Below are positions 44,478-56,100 of a DNA stretch of 64,000 bases, piece after piece. The DNA lies in NCBI GenBank assembly GCA_025266875.1, contig JALLLT010000027.1, positions 1 to 64,000 of the forward strand, given 5' to 3'. The position numbers and the translations under genes were made by a program. Each line of letters begins with the position of its first letter. The first letter of the stretch is position 1. The notes under the pieces are model-generated. The model was not told the origin of the DNA, ran no database searches, and saw only the letters and a list, made by a program, of their open reading frames with translations. This stretch comes from Fennellomyces sp. T-0311 (lineage: Eukaryota > Mucoromycota > Mucoromycetes > Mucorales > Lichtheimiaceae).

Positions 44478-45708
44478 CTACAATTTGGATTCGGCAACAA
44501 ACGCGGTTCCCTTGGCAATGTTGCCCTTCAGCTCCGACGTTGCCTTGGTGAACAGGGACTGCTCGTAGGGAGACAAGGAGCCAATGGGCAAGATCTTCTG
44601 AACACCGCTGGGTCCAAGCTGGACAGGAACCGAAAAGTATTCGACGTCGCTGCCAACGATGCGCTTGGTATCCTGGGCACCTTGCTTGTCGGCATCCAAC
44701 TGAACATACGTGCATTCGACAACCGACTGATTGAAAAAGGCGGCATCGATGACATTCAACGCAAAGCGAGCACCGGCATAGGCCATGGAAAGCGTGGCTG
44801 AACCAGCTCCGTTCTTGGCCTTGACCACCTCGTCACCGCCAAACTGGATACGGTGGGTGACCTTTTCAATTTGGTCTTGGGACAGCTTGTTGGTGCCGGC
44901 AACTTGAGAAAGCAGAGGGAGGATGGTAACACCACTGTGGCCTCCCACAACGGGAACACGGAGCTGGCTCGGTGCGGCACCGATCAATTCACCCACAAAG
45001 GTCGAGGCACGTACAATGTCAAGTGTCGTGACACCAAAAATTCTTTTCTTTTGTCAGCATGAATTGCAAATTTCACTACACGAAAAATCCTGCCTTTACC
45101 TGCGTGGGTCGTAGACGTTGTGCTTCTTGAACACCTCGACAACGATGGGTACCGTCGAGTTGACAGGGTTGGAAATGATGCACATAAATGCCTTGGGTGC
45201 ATACTTGGCAGCTGCAGTGGCCAAGTCTCGAACAATACCAGCATTGATTTTGAACAAGTCATCACGGGTCATGCCAGGCTTGCGAGGAACACCGGCGGGA
45301 ATGACCTACATTACATGATTGAGTCCTTTTTCTCTTCTCTCTCTCTCACACAAAACTGTCAACAAAGGCTTACAACTATTTTCGGTTTCAGTTAATATCA
45401 GCGTCCAGAGAAAGGCTTTTTTTCTCAAATGAGCTTACCAACATCGGAATCCTTGATGGCCTCAGCAAGTTGTTCAGCACCAACATGTCCAGTCACCTTG
45501 GACTTTGTGTTAATGTGGCTAGCATTGCGTTCAGAAGACCAGTGGGGTGGTTGTATACTTTATTATTTTACCTCAAATCGGCAGCAACGCCGGGGGTATT
45601 GACAATATCATACAGCGACAAATGGGTGATTTTGGGAGACTGCTTCAAGAGCAGCGAGAGGGGCTGACCGATACCGCCAGCGGCACCACATACAGTAACT
45701 TTGACCAT
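44478..45708 (-). CDS. Malate dehydrogenase, peroxisomal type, 329 aa
   Basis: Exons 45708-45572, 45518-45439, 45375-45374 (2 nt), 45305-45100 and 45042-44478 sum to 990 nt and close in frame. The NAD-binding glycine motif is at the very start ([18 protein letters not shown]). The family blocks [42 protein letters not shown] and the catalytic His region [13 protein letters not shown] are present. There is no mitochondrial presequence, and the C-terminus is SKL, a classical type 1 peroxisomal signal. The enzyme would interconvert malate and oxaloacetate in peroxisomes, serving the glyoxylate cycle and NADH re-oxidation for beta-oxidation. The 2-nt exon is required for the frame; see its own entry. 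Confidence 0.95.
45374..45375 (-). other. Putative 2-nt micro-exon of malate dehydrogenase
   Basis: The dinucleotide TT (minus strand) lies between a 63-nt intron (45438-45376, GTAAGC...AATAG) and a 68-nt intron (45373-45306, GTAAGC...TGTAG). Direct splicing from 45439 to 45305 would shift the frame. Inserting TT gives GAT GTT GTT GTC ATT CCC, the family's DVVVIP. Both introns have the length normal for this genome. Confidence 0.75.
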
Positions 45709-45884
45709 GATGGATAGGAAAAAAAAAAAGATATATAATCAAGGAAATAAAGTAAAATGGAACTCAAGATGCGTTTTTCTTTTCTTTTTTCATATGAATG
45801 GCCTCCCGATAACTCCGATTGTTTTAACGGTGTGTGGGAACGGCCATTTCAAATGGGAGTATGATGACAAAAGAGCTTTACAAC

Positions 45885-48800
45885 TTAATCCAGTAAGTCC
45901 ACAATAGCTACGCACAGAGAGTCAGTTGCCATACAGCCACATTTCATCCGTCTTCCGTCCTTACCTTGGAGAATGAGCGAGCCCATCATGACTGATAATA
46001 AAACAATGGCATCCAGCTGAGAGAACGGCAGCGCGCACATGCTCCATAATACGATGGCGTTCAAAATACGTGATGCGATAATAATTTTGCCGTAGATATC
46101 TAAGCAAATCATGTGTCAAAATTACACCCAGCATGTAGAACCCCATCTTATCTTACCTCCAGCCATTTTAATGTTGAGCAATTTGATCAGCGAGTTGATG
46201 GTAAGAATAAGCCCACCGCAGATCAGAAACACCTTGTAGATAAACACCTTTTCCTCATCCGTAAAACTAACATCCAGGCTTTCACCTGCTGCTCGTTTGG
46301 CAAGGTGGTGCGTATGCGTCTCCTCCTCCAGCGTTGGAGTGCTATTGAGTGCCTGGATGGCCGTCAATGCCGTGGAGCTGATCGCGTATTGAATCAGCGT
46401 CAAGTAGCCGCTGCGGTGGTATGGTGGCGGAGCTTCGATTTGGATAGCAACAGCAGGCTGCTCGCTGCTGATGCTAGTAGGAATATTAAGGTCGGGATAT
46501 ACTTCTTTGATGGCACGTTTGGCACGTCTATGAGCTGCTTCGGATCCACCGCCGCTTGATTCGGTCGAATGACTCGCATCATCTGTTGGAGTGGCATGGT
46601 CGCCGCCTTCGGATGGACTCGCATGGCTTTCACTGCCCGATTCCGTGGCATGACTGCCAGACTCGGCTGCACCCGATTCTGCTCCATGGCCGTCGGCAGA
46701 GGTATCTTCTTCCTCCGTGATGACGCCATTGGCGATCATTTGTGCTCGATAAACTTTCAAACTGTGATGGATTTGAGTCGTTTCTTCTCTTGTCACACAA
46801 ACAATCACTTACGTATCAATCAATGCAATACCAAAGGCAACTTGGCACAAATGCAAGGGGAAATGGAGATAGACCCAAATCTGGTGATGCTTGTTGTGTA
46901 AAAACACTTCCTTGTTGAAATCTTCAAAGTACATGAAGAAGAACCCAAAGATGATGACGACGGCCATAAAGTTGGGAAACACAACAAGCGGATTCAAACC
47001 AGACTTGGCGACGAGGGCGATCAAACCCATCAAGTTTTCACCTTAAAAGCAATGTGATATCAGAGAAACGAGAAACAGACATATTATTGTGCGTGTTCAA
47101 CTTACCCAGAACGATCAAAGTCAAGAGACCCAAACGTTCGGCAAGGTTGCTTGCAGCCCAGGAAAGAGTCTTATCACCCCGGCTAATGACATTGACCAGG
47201 ACTTCGGTCAAAATGCCCAAATACCAAAGGATGCGATGGGTGCCCTGATCGAGGATAGCCAAGGAAGCGGCCCATAAGGTGATGGATATCAAATTGGCGC
47301 CAACATAGAACGCTAGCGCAATGCGGGATTTGGATCTGGCCAAAATAGCCACAATAAAGACTGGAAAATAACCGTATTAGGCAACTCTGGCACCCCCCAG
47401 CAATACACATTTTTCAGGCTTACCTATAGAATATTCGCAAACGAGCACGCCCTTGAGAACTGCCAAGAGCCGTTAGCATAAATATAACTCTGAAATATGT
47501 TACACAAAAGAGCAGCGTTACCAATGTATCCAAAGACATAGGCGGGAGAGCTGAGAAAGTGCTCGGCGGTGCCTGCCATGGCAACTAAAGTCATTTCAAG
47601 AAAATAATATCAGCAATGGAATCGACAGACGGTGCGGGGTTACACATACTGACGGCACACATTTCAATTAATTTCCAAATGTGATGTACAACATCGTCGC
47701 TAAATAAAGGTGCCACTTTAAGATTTTCGGGCCACATGGCTTTTACTGTGGACTTACGTGTCAAATCGAGCGGTGTATCTATGCGATTTTAAATTGTTCA
47801 TGAGCTGTGGAAGAACCAAGTGCGTGTGTGCGTGCGACTTACAATGAGCTTGCGGTCCAGGCCCACCAGGTAATGATGAACCATTGCGTATAAGTCCCGA
47901 GCGAGGCCCAATCCTTGATGACATGGTTGTGGGTAAATTCGGTAAGCGTTGCGACGTAGAACAGATCATAAAACAATTCGAGCCACGATGCGGCTTTTTC
48001 TTGGCCAATATCAGCACTCAGATCTGGTTCGGGGTGTCTATGGTGCGCAAATTGAAGCTAATTAGCCATGGGGCCTATTCGATAAGAAACTTCCTGGACA
48101 CTTTACTGGAAAAAGGGCCGTCGCGTGGCTTCGACGGGCAGCAGGTCACGAAGGTGATGATGGCGTGGTTTGAATTCGACGTAAACATTCTCGTTGAATT
48201 CGATTGTGTGGTTGTCAGGATTATGCTCAAGGTGTGACAAGTCGTGGAAATGCTCGGAGTGGTGAAGCAGATCGGATTTGTGGTGGTGGATCTTGATGGA
48301 AAATTCACGCTTGGTCTTGTACAGAAAGGCAGTCAGTCCATCGGTATCGTGCACTCCGTTGAACTTGATGCGTTCTTGTGGTGTCAGCTTGATCTAAAAA
48401 AAACATACACACACGTTCAGCCTATGTATGCGTGTGTTGTCACATGTCTATTACTTTTCGCGCAAACTCCTCAGCCTTCTCGTGGTTGAGCGCAAAGCTC
48501 TGGTTTCCACGTAGCTGTCGGAAATGCACAACTATCCAGTACGACAAGGTTAGCTGCAAGCCGGGGCTGCGTAAGGTTTTTTTTCCCTTACCAACGACAT
48601 AGTTTTCGTCTTGCTCAGGGACAGCAGTGTCCGCGGGTGCGCCGGGAGGTAAACTATGGTTATATGTATAAATATATGCGTTTTGGTCTGCAGGTTAAGG
48701 AGCACAGGTTGGGGCGCAGTAATCTATACCTTTGTCGCCAGTTCTCCATATTTTGCTTGAACGTCTGTCGTCGAGCACGGTGAGCATTAAATTGTTCGAT

Positions 48801-49055
48801 AGGGTGGCTGATCACATCGCCAAAGGTTTCCGAACCATGTTCGTACTGTGGTCGTTCTCCGCCGCTTCTCTTTTGTTCATCGCCAAACTCGATCTGCTCC
48901 ATCTCAACCTCATTGTCTGAGCGATTCAGCGCCATAAACTCCTCTTCGTCGTCGTCGCGGGTACGAATGATGCTTTGACGTCCGATCGGTGGGCGATAGC
49001 CGCCTCGACCCCGCATGGTAGGACCACGTCGCACGGTGCCTCTTCGCGTACTCAT
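45885..49055 (-). CDS. LtrA-family multi-pass membrane protein, 787 aa, 14 exons
   Basis: Exons run 49055-48730, 48653-48592, 48531-48455, 48393-48107, 48037-47843, 47778-47758, 47699-47650, 47584-47522, 47459-47424, 47360-47106, 47041-46813, 46761-46157, 46099-45965, 45907-45885. They sum to 2364 nt and close in frame. The core has the LtrA signature EKAASWLELFYDLFYVATL, then many hydrophobic segments (WFITWWAWTASSL, FPNFMAVVIIFGFFFMYF, VFLICGGLILTINSL). The first 250 residues are hydrophilic, with Arg/Gly at the start and a His-rich stretch (KIHHHKSDLLHHSEHFH). A Ser/Gly/His-rich loop follows the middle helices. LtrA (low temperature requirement A) was named from Listeria; the transported substrate in fungi is unknown. 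One exon is 21 nt and two are 36 nt or less. Confidence 0.9.
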
Positions 49056-49385
49056 CGTGTGGAAAGGTTGGAGAGGAAAGGAGAAAAGAAAGATGAAAAT
49101 AATAAAAAAAGGAGCTCAGGTACGAGTTAATGATACGCAGATCCGGTTGCGGTGGATCAGCCAAAAACAGTAAAAGGATGAGAACATGCCGAAACGGGAA
49201 TGGGCTTGTTTCGCTTTTTCTTTCCAAGAAGTCTAGGCTCATTTAGGGTGAGCGTGCGTTGGGGGGGAGAGAGGAGCGAGAAGCCCTTTGATCAAACGCA
49301 GGCCCGCCGCTGCCTATGACCTCAAGGCCACATCAAAAAGTGCTTGAGCAGGGGTGATCACCACGACGTAATAGCAAAACGAGGT

Positions 49386-49393
49386 TATATAAA
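49386..49393 (+). promoter_or_regulatory. TATA box
   Basis: TATATAAA lies 43 bp before the start codon of the flavoprotein at 49436. The 380-bp spacer 49056-49435 is shared with the divergent LtrA gene. Confidence 0.6.
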
Positions 49394-49435
49394 GGGAGCG
49401 TTTTGCAACTGTCTTCCCTGCATAAATACACAACA

Positions 49436-50119
49436 ATGGACCCCGCACGAGAGATAAACAAGGATGCATCGCCCGTCACCACGGAAAAGAAGATCGAGGA
49501 TCTGTACAAGCTCATACGCGGCATCGGCTTCTGCATGATGACCACCCGCTGCCCCAAGACGGGTCGTCTCGTCAGCCGAGCCATGTCCCCCCGCACGGTA
49601 AGCTGCTATATATATTCCACCATAAAAGGCGAAAAGGCGCGCACCTCATACATTGAGAAATATTAGCCAGAAGCAGATGCCCCAGCCGACCTGTATTTCT
49701 TCGCCAACAACTCGAGCCACAAATTCGAAGAGCTGGAAGCTGACCCAAATGTCAATCTCGCGTTCCACAACCACGCCACCTCGGAGTGGATCAGCATCTC
49801 GGGCACCGCAAAGATAGTCAACGACCGCCAAAAGATCAAAGACCTCTACGCACCCGACGTGAAGCCCTGGTTCGGCGATCTCAAGGACGGCGTGCACGAC
49901 GGCGGCCCCGACGACCCCCGCATCTCACTCATCAGTGTCGTGGCCGACACAGTCCACTATTGCTACAAGGACACGCTCGCTCCTCTTCAGGTTTGGCGCA
50001 TAGCTCGGGGTATGATCACAGGTGAAACCCCTCACGTCTCGGCTGAGCGCACCTTGGAATCCGACGAGCTGCAGCACGGCCGCAACGTCCGCAAGTTGGA
50101 AGAGTCAATCGTCGATTAG
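49436..50119 (+). CDS. Pyridoxamine 5'-phosphate oxidase-like FMN-binding protein, 204 aa
   Basis: Exons 49436-49597 and 49667-50119 sum to 615 nt and close in frame. The fold is the FMN-binding split barrel of the general-stress-protein-26 group: IRGIGFCMMTTRCPKTGRLVSRAMSP, then DLYFFANNSSHKFEEL, NVNLAFHNHATSEWISISGTA and VVADTVHYCY. Members bind FMN or related flavins and are linked to stress; the substrate here is unknown. The length fits the family. A TATA box precedes it. Its stop is 37 bp from the TRA1 stop on the other strand, so the two transcripts converge. Confidence 0.9.
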
Positions 50120-50156
50120 TTTTTTATTTATTTTACTCGAAAGATATAAAAATAGC

Positions 50157-53100
50157 TTATAACCATGGCATCCAAGTGCAGTCGATCTGCGCCATCTTTT
50201 GCGGGTTGCTTGCCTGGGAAATCAGGTCGATCACGTTTTGGTTGGTGGGCTTGTTTGCATTGATCGTCTTTTCTCTATCCGCCTTGCACGATAAGAACTG
50301 GGCCTTCGCCACAATCTGCATCACATTGTTGCTGACTCGTTCGCGGAACTGTGCATCGGTGACACTGCGGTTGTTGGCAACGTGCCAGGTCATGAGCTCG
50401 TCCCGCACAAAAGGCCCCAGGTATTGATCCAGTTCAAGCTCAGGTTCCGTGAGACAACGCGCCGTCGCTACCAGGCAACTGGTGAACGGACCTTCGATTC
50501 CAACCGGTGTGATGAACTCTTGAATGTTTGGCGTGAAGCGGAACGGAACAGGATCTCCATTGCCAAATGTCGCATTAGTCTGGTTGAAGCCTAGAGTCTT
50601 ATTTAGCGCCAGCCCTTAATAAACTAAAATATCAACTTACTTGGCACAAACTCAATCATCCACACGTCGCCCGTGCTGCGCGAGATAGCAATGCGGTACG
50701 GCATGCGCTGTCCTACGCTGAAGATGTATGTCATGAATGTGGCTGTGGCATATTGCGCCGTGAACTGCTTGCGCAGCATGTAGTAGTCGGTGTACGAGCC
50801 CATGGTCCGAAGCATATACTATCGGTCTGTCAGCCTTCCGCACTGGGTCATCCTTTTGTGTAGCTTACCTTGCTCAAGATGTTCGACGGCACCATGCTGT
50901 TGCTGATCTCGTCGTTGATCTCCATTCTCAAGTTCAACAGCTCCGTCTTTTGCGCAATTACATCCTTGTTGCTGGTACTGATGTTGTTCTTGAGCTTCTC
51001 GGCATAGTACGCCAGAGGATCGTCCTTGTGCATGTTGACGTCGTCGCAGTAGTCCTCGTAGATATCGTGCAGAGTGTAGTACGATGGATCATCTTGGACG
51101 ATGCGGACGTTGGGAGCCAACGGAACAATCACCGGCAGATGGAACGACAAGTTTCTCATGCGACTCTCCTTTCTCCGTTCCAAGACACCGTTAAGCAGTC
51201 GGAACAGCTGCATCAACCGTTCTTCTCGACGGAACTGCCGCGGCGCCGGGTTCTGGATCAGGAACGGATGGAGACTGCCATCATGTCCACGGATGGTAAG
51301 ACGTCGCGAGCAAGTGCCGACCCAGCGGATAAACTCCACTTCCGGCATGAATCGATCGATCCGCAAAAAGTCGTTGGCGTTATCTTTGAGCTGATCGCGT
51401 ATGTTTCATTTTAGCACTCTTTTTCTAATATTAAACAGAACACGCTTACCAAGAGATATTGGCCGGGAATCTCCACATCGTCGAATCGCGCATGATGGAA
51501 CTCGGCAAGATAGCACGAGAGCGCTTCTAGTTTCTGCTTTCGGGGTCGGGCGTCCAACATGGCTTCAAATTTGTCGCGCCACAGTCGTAACTTGGCAACG
51601 TATTCTTCCAAATTAAGCTTGGCCTTGGCGAAATCGTTGTAGAAAGCAGTCTTCATGTGGCCCGGATACAAGCTGTCGGCGAACCGAACAATGTTGTTGA
51701 CCGTGGACTGAGTCAGTTGCAGCGTGTCGCCGGGGTTGGTCAATCGTGACAATAGTTGCTATATAGGCACGTTAATAGACTGCCACTTATGCATGTTCAT
51801 TGGCTTTTCGTTACCTGAGCTCCTTCATTATACAACGCAACCACAAGACGGTACATGTCTTCGTCCGCCAGCGGCTTGAACTTGAGTTGGATCTGATCCA
51901 CCATAGTCTCCATAGACAACGCCAACAATGGATAGCCTGTCTTGAGCATAGCCATGATTTCATCCAGAGGATGGCCACCACTTGGCGTTATACCCGCGGC
52001 TGGTGTGCCATTGGGACGAGTACCATTTGCCGCTGGCTTGTCACCCGTTGCTGGAGTCTGGTCTCCACCAGACTCCTGAGGCACCGACTGATCGTTCTCG
52101 CCCTTATTCTCACCTTCGTTCATCACGGCCCCATCACTCGTTTCTTCTTGCTTCACCGTGGTCTCCTTTTCACCATCTTCGTCCATGCGCGTAAGTGTAT
52201 CATCGCCGCTCTGGTCGATTTCAGGCACTTCGGCGCTGTCTCCCTGCCTTGAGCCCGATGCTCCACCTTCCGTTGTAGAGGATGTCGGATCAGTTACGTT
52301 CTCGGCAGCAGCCTTAAGCGCAGCCATGGCTTTGGCATCAGCGACAGTAGCCGATGGTGTCATCGGCTCTTCTTTGACTTGGTTACCGCTGCCACTGGTG
52401 TTGATCGACAGGCTTTCGCTGGACGATGGCATGGATGCTTGCATCGAATCCATCGATTGAGCAGACGGCGCACGCTTCATCAACTCTTCCTTGGCTGTTC
52501 GAAGTTGGAAGTGCAACGCCTACGAATTCAAGTTAAAAACGGTATGTCATCCGCTATTTTTTTCTTTACCTGAGGGAACTGCTTGGCAATGCGAATCAGT
52601 ATAGCACGTGCATGCCGTGCTTCGCGATGCTGAAGTGCCGTCAAAAGCTGTGGAATAAATGTAATCCAGTACCACACCGGCCACTCTCCCTTGTATCCAT
52701 CAAATGCCATGGAAATCGTATTGCTCTGGTCATCCAAGCTCAACAACCACAGAACCCGCAGGAGATACTTGCGAGCCTTGGCATTTTTGTAGATACCAGC
52801 AGCTTGCAAATAACAACTGACCGCGTTGTTCGCCCAGCTCAAATCCTTGGGATTCTCCTTGAATCGTCTGTCGTTGTAGCGACCCCATTCGGCCCACGCA
52901 CGGGGAAGTGACAAATCAATCTGCACAGCATTGACAAATGCCTCGTTGGCTTCGTTGAAATGATTCAATCGAGCAAGGAACATGCCCTTGAGCGTGAAAA
53001 ACTCGGCCTTTTGTTGGTGCGTAAAGTACATCAAGTTGGTGTTGTTGATGACGTCCAGTCCAGCTGTGAGCTCGCTCGGGTTCTGGTAATAACATTTGGC

Positions 53101-56100
53101 TTGTTCTCTCAACTTCAAGAAAGCTTCTTGGATCTCAATGTTGGGCAGTGTATAGATCTTGGTAAGGTAGTTGATGCACACGTCGTACAGCTGATGCTTG
53201 CGTGCCACGTGGGCGAATCGGTTGATGATCCATGCCGTTTCGTGATATCCGCGGTAAGCGAACGAGTTGCCGGTGCTTGCATTCGGAGGCCCTGATTGTG
53301 GTTGAAGCATCGGGATCAGTGGGAGATATGTGCGATTGATGGCGCTAAAGATATGCTGTCGCCAAGCAACGAGATCGCTCCATACATTGATATCATCCCA
53401 CATATTTGGCAACCGTTCGCGCCATGTTCCCAGCAGGCTTCGAAGTTCCTGTGATCGTTGATCCAAGTTTGCGGCCGTTGTAGCCACCAGACTGGTAAAT
53501 ATCTGACTGGCCTCTTGCAACTCGAGGAACTGTTGGAAGTTTTGAAGCAATGGGATATGGCTCTGCGCTACGATGGGTGGAAGCGCGTGCCATTTGCGTA
53601 AAGATAGCTGGACACCTTCTTCACATGTACGCGTGAACTCCGAAAGTCGGTCTTCGTTCGTTTGGGACTTGATCAACGACAAAAATGCTTCAAAGACCTT
53701 GTGTCGCGGTGTTGGTGTATCGGATACTTGTTGCAGCGATTGTTCAAGGAGCTCGCGCTCAGCTGTCCAATCCGACAAACGCCATGAGCATTCTAGCAAA
53801 AGGTTCATGTTGCCGTCATGTTTCGCAAGATCCGTCAAGATATCCCACTGCTGAAGCTTTTGCGTGCAAGTGATCCAATGGTCTTCCCAGAGCATATATT
53901 CGGATTCGGTGAAGGGCAGCACGCCACTGCGAGCCTTGATTTGCGCATTCTCGTACATGTTTTGTGCCTGCATCCACATGCCGCTTTGTTCGCACGATAC
54001 TGCCACATTAGTTTCGCTGTACGTGCTGCGTCGTCGCCACAATCCATCAAACATGTCTTCTTCGTTGAGATCCGAGTACAGTTCAGCCAATGCGTCCAGT
54101 GTGCGTTCGCGGTTGTTCTGATCGTCCTTGGACGCATCCGTCACGCGCCCGATCACACCGGATTGTTGCAGGATTTCCATTGCCGTGTGCCATGCGTTGT
54201 GCGTCTTGCCCAAAAACTTGATCAGGTGCGGTGGGAACTTTACCGTCGATGGCGTTTTGGCAACACCTGCCAAAAGTGCTTGAATCACATTGGGCCGACG
54301 CTCAGCTTGCTTGCTGTGGTAGTCTTTGGTGAGCAAGTTGATCAACAGTTTGGTCATGTCGTGCCGTTCGGTGCCCGACAGGCTGGTCCAGCACATGGGG
54401 AACAAGTCAATCCAGATGCTCTGCGTCAATTCATCGTCCAGATATTGTAGTTGTCGAACGGCCGATACAGCATTGTTCACATCATAACCTTGCAGCTCCT
54501 TTAAGAACGCTTGATGCTGGGTGATGAGCGCTTGGACTTGTTCGGGGACATCTAGCACCATCTCTGCATCGTCTTGTTCCGTGCCGCCAATGATCTTGAT
54601 AGGCTTAATCTTGAGCGTGTGTGGCAAGGTGATCGATGTATTGGTCTTGACAACACCGAGCAAAAGATCCAAGGCTTGGTGCAACCAGAAGGACTGTGCA
54701 AGGAACTCCCAGTTCTGCACGCCAATGATGTAGCTCAGACGAGCAGAAAGAGTTCTTGCGATGCTTCGATCAAACACGCGCATAAACTGAGTGCGGATCT
54801 GAGGATTGTCGCTGCGAGTGCCCAGCAAGAAGGCATTCTCCAATCTGACGGTCAATTCTGATCGCGCGAACGATGGGTTACTGTAAATCTTCAGTACCAA
54901 ATCGAGATACTCCTCCGTCAGCTTTTGATCATTGCGATGCTCGACGGTCATCATCTTGACGAGCATACCAGCCTTTTCCTTGATGGTGGGGAAAGTTTCG
55001 GTCTTGTCAAGTGTCCATTCACTCAACATTTCGAGCATGGTGCGCAACAAGTTGATGTCGGATGACTTTTCAATCAGTTGGATGGAGTAGGTGAGGAACC
55101 AACGACGCTGGTCACCAAGGTGAGAGATGCGTTTCTTGAGCAACATCAGGACCAAAATCAGCAAGTTTCCAGAAGAATCTTGACCCGCAGAAGAACCAGC
55201 GTGTGATGGCGGGATCATGTGCTCCTTGGTCAATTTTTGAAGCAATTTGATGATGCCTGGGATGAATTGATCCAGATGTTCGCTTCGACTGCTGCTGGCT
55301 GCTTGAAGCAGTTTTAGAACAGCATAGATGCCGTTGTTACTCATGCTGCCCATGCCATCGGTGATGGTCGAATTGACAAGTGAAACGAAGGCTGCCACAT
55401 CGGGATGTTGCTGTTCTTGCTCAGCATTCTCCGTCGGTGTGATTCCGTGGATGGCCTGGAAGATGCGCACAAGCACTGGATAGAGTGCGTTTTGGATGCG
55501 CACATGGTCTGATTTGATGCTTGTTTCCAACAATCGATACAACTGGTTCATGTTGACGATAAACCATTCGTTCGGCTTGTGCGCAATGTCAATGTTGAGC
55601 ACCTCCAGTGCACTGCAAACACTTGGAATCAATAGTTCGTTCATGTCCTTAACCGTAAACGCGCGTTCCAGATGAGAAAACTTCACATGCACGTCGGGCC
55701 ACATGGACTCATTGAGGAATTCCTTCATCAATTCCAAAACCCGTTGCACAAGTCGTCGTTGGATCATATCCTGAGGATTATAGATGGTACATGCCAATCG
55801 CACCAAGTAACCGATCAAATTTTCGCGCAGTGCCAAATTGGGTGCAAATTCCTTGTCGTTGGTGCTGGTAGTCGGTGTTGTCTCAGCAGCAGGAGTTGAC
55901 GATGACGGCGTGGAGGCACCCGCTTCTGATCGAAGCTTTTTGCGTGACGCAGCCGATTCGGCCTCTGCCGCTTTTCTCTTGGGTGACATGGGTGTATCTT
56001 CATCTCCCTTTTGCGCAAGTCGAGTTTTCTCCCATTTGTGGATCAATTCAGCCAACTCGACGGTCAGAAGCTTGTGTTCGGGTGTAGCGTTCTGGAAAAG

